The notes under the pieces: model-generated
Database searches by the model: none
The model's input: only the letters and a program-made list of their open reading frames with translations
Told to the model about the DNA's origin: nothing
From: an uncultured bacterium
GTDB lineage: Bacteria > Patescibacteriota > Minisyncoccia > Phycocordibacterales > UBA1006
Length of the DNA stretch: 6,295 nucleotides
Assembly: GCA_937898165.1 (NCBI GenBank)
Contig: CALDKO010000078.1
Span: forward strand, 1-6,295
Direction of reading: 5' to 3'
Translations under genes and position numbers: made by a program
Shown here: positions 5,454 to 6,295 of the stretch, piece after piece
Position numbering within the stretch: the stretch's first letter is position 1
Layout of the letters: each line of letters begins with the position of its first letter

Positions 5454-5771
5454 ATGAATGATTCAGTTATTACTTATTTAGAAACCGTGGTAAAAGGTTT
5501 AGTAGATCATCCAGAGGATGTAAAAGTTACTAAAACCGTTGACGAAATGGGAGTGCTTATGACCCTTGATGTAAATCAGACAGACATGGGACAAATCATT
5601 GGACGAAAAGGAGCAACTGCAAAAGCTATTCGAACATTACTCCGTGTTGCTGGAATGAAAAACAACGCGCGTGTAAACATGAAAATTAATGAACCATTAG
5701 GACGCCCAGCATCAGTCAGTGCGGCTGATATGGATGCTGCTATTGATGATTTGAAAGCAGATTTAGACTAA
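5454..5771 (+). CDS. khpA: KhpA-like KH-domain RNA-binding protein
   Basis: KhpA (YlqC) proteins are small cytosolic KH-domain proteins that bind RNA, often with KhpB, and affect RNA levels and cell growth. From ATG 5454 the protein has 105 residues. The family core is clear: GLVDHPEDVKV at about 15-25, DEMGV at 30-34, then DMGQIIGRKGATAKAIRTLL at 45-64, in which GRKG (50-53) is the GxxG RNA-contact loop, and NNARVNMKINEP at 70-81. Residues 83-105 are an acidic Ala/Asp helix ending in DLKADLD, beyond the usual end of the family at about 75-80 residues. An in-frame ATG at 5445 would add only MIF, which does not look like the family, so I prefer 5454, but neither start has a Shine-Dalgarno. It follows rpsP, as in many bacteria, and is closed by its own terminator. 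Confidence 0.9.
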   Translation: MNDSVITYLETVVKGLVDHPEDVKVTKTVDEMGVLMTLDVNQTDMGQIIGRKGATAKAIRTLLRVAGMKNNARVNMKINEPLGRPASVSAADMDAAIDDLKADLD

Positions 5772-5803
5772 AAATAAAACCACCCACGGGTGGTTTTATT
5801 TTT
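5770..5803. terminator. Intrinsic terminator after khpA
   Basis: A 15-bp stem (5770-5784 with 5789-5803) around a CACG loop, with core CCACC/GGTGG and A/T flanks; it begins within the khpA stop codon. The last bases of its T-tract are the first bases of the next promoter's TTGACA, so terminator and promoter overlap. Confidence 0.85.
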
Positions 5804-5829
5804 GACAATTTATGAAACATATGTATAAT
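5802..5829 (+). promoter_or_regulatory. Strong consensus promoter of the 3'-terminal unknown gene
   Basis: Perfect TTGACA (5802-5807) and TATAAT (5824-5829) with a 16-base spacer. Predicted start is near 5836, about 33 bases before the ATG at 5869. The -35 overlaps the khpA terminator by two bases. Confidence 0.85.
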
Positions 5830-5868
5830 TAACAATAACATTTTTTCAAAACTAAATAAAAAGAAAGC

Positions 5869-6295
5869 ATGAAAAATAATAAAAAAGGAAATATTATCTT
5901 GAATCTCGCAATACCAAAAAATTGCTCAAAAGAAGCTCAAGTATTTTTTGAATTTTGTGTTGATAAGTTTGGCGGAAAATCAGATTTATTTAGAGTACCT
6001 AGTCTTGACGATAATCAACTAGATATTCTTGCTGATGAGTTTCTTAAGAAAATTAACAAACGAAAGGAAAAAAATACACCAAAATACAAAGAGATTGGTG
6101 ATGTACTTTTCGAAAGAGATTTTCGTCCGATTAAAATTAAATTTTCAATCAGTGGTTCTTTAGAGGGTATAAGATACCTTTTCGAAGGAATCGAATTTGC
6201 GTTTATCTCAGAAAGAGAAATTGGTGACACAGAATATAATTTGCTTGGGAAATTTTTTATTAGAAAAATGTCTCAACTATTTAATGTATGTAATC
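5869..6295 (+). CDS. Protein of unknown function, 3'-truncated by window edge
   Basis: An open frame of 142 codons runs from ATG 5869 through the end of the window without a stop. I do not recognise the product. It begins with a basic, Asn/Lys-rich stretch (MKNNKKGNIILNLAIPKN), then alternates charged helix-like segments (DNQLDILADEFLKKINKRKEK at about 48-68) with strand-like ones (PIKIKFSISG at 87-96, IRYLFEGIEFAFIS at 101-114). There is no signal peptide or membrane helix, so it is probably cytosolic. Base composition resembles its neighbours. Support comes from the perfect promoter and sensible leader; a weak purine stretch (AAAGAAAG) just before the ATG is at best a poor Shine-Dalgarno. 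The minus-strand frame across 6015-6230 is a shadow of this gene. Confidence 0.8.
   Translation, partial: MKNNKKGNIILNLAIPKNCSKEAQVFFEFCVDKFGGKSDLFRVPSLDDNQLDILADEFLKKINKRKEKNTPKYKEIGDVLFERDFRPIKIKFSISGSLEGIRYLFEGIEFAFISEREIGDTEYNLLGKFFIRKMSQLFNVCN

Noticed and set aside
6015..6230. Minus-strand 71-codon frame
   Set aside because: Antisense to the open plus-strand gene that has a perfect promoter; Ser/Leu/Ile-rich shadow.
1..6295. CRISPR array, toxin-antitoxin pair, prophage or integrative element
   Set aside because: No spaced repeats, no toxin or phage motifs, no integrase, and base composition looks even throughout.

Overview
This AT-rich window looks like ordinary chromosome from a small-genome bacterium, most likely a Candidate Phyla Radiation (Patescibacteria, Parcubacteria-like) organism. 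I infer that from low GC, short intergenic gaps, almost no Shine-Dalgarno sequences, a KH-domain protein and a bS16 whose wording resembles CPR homologues as I remember them, and a CapA-VanY type surface enzyme. No rRNA, tRNA, CRISPR array, transposase or integrase is visible.

Left part (1-4238): the 3' end of an endonuclease III gene (plus strand) converges on two minus-strand genes. The first is a membrane-anchored protein joining a CapA-like metallophosphatase domain to a VanY-like D,D-carboxypeptidase domain. The second, upstream of it, encodes an RNase R/RNase II family exoribonuclease. Two terminators with the same 10-bp stem lie on either side of the CapA-VanY gene. Right part (4284-6295): five plus-strand genes follow: two small membrane proteins of unknown function, rpsP (bS16), a KhpA-like KH-domain RNA-binding protein, and an unrecognised protein that runs off the window end.

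The clearest regional feature is transcriptional punctuation. Almost every gene seems to be its own unit, with a hairpin terminator directly after its stop codon. In three gaps the next promoter's TTGACA-like -35 box begins at or within a few bases of the terminator T-tract. Two promoters (rpsP, CapA-VanY) sit so close to the ATG that the mRNAs should be leaderless or nearly so. The divergent rnr and small-membrane-protein genes have overlapping -35 boxes. The one good Shine-Dalgarno-like sequence in the window precedes an 11-codon ORF just upstream of the KH gene, in a 109-base gap with repeated motifs.

Functionally the window mixes DNA repair (nth), RNA decay (rnr), translation and RNA binding (rpsP, khpA) and cell-envelope peptidoglycan work (CapA-VanY). 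I see no strong evidence for a new defence or mobile system. The most notable items are the CapA-VanY fusion, the endonuclease III without its iron-sulfur cysteines, the leaderless arrangement and the short SD-led ORF before khpA.
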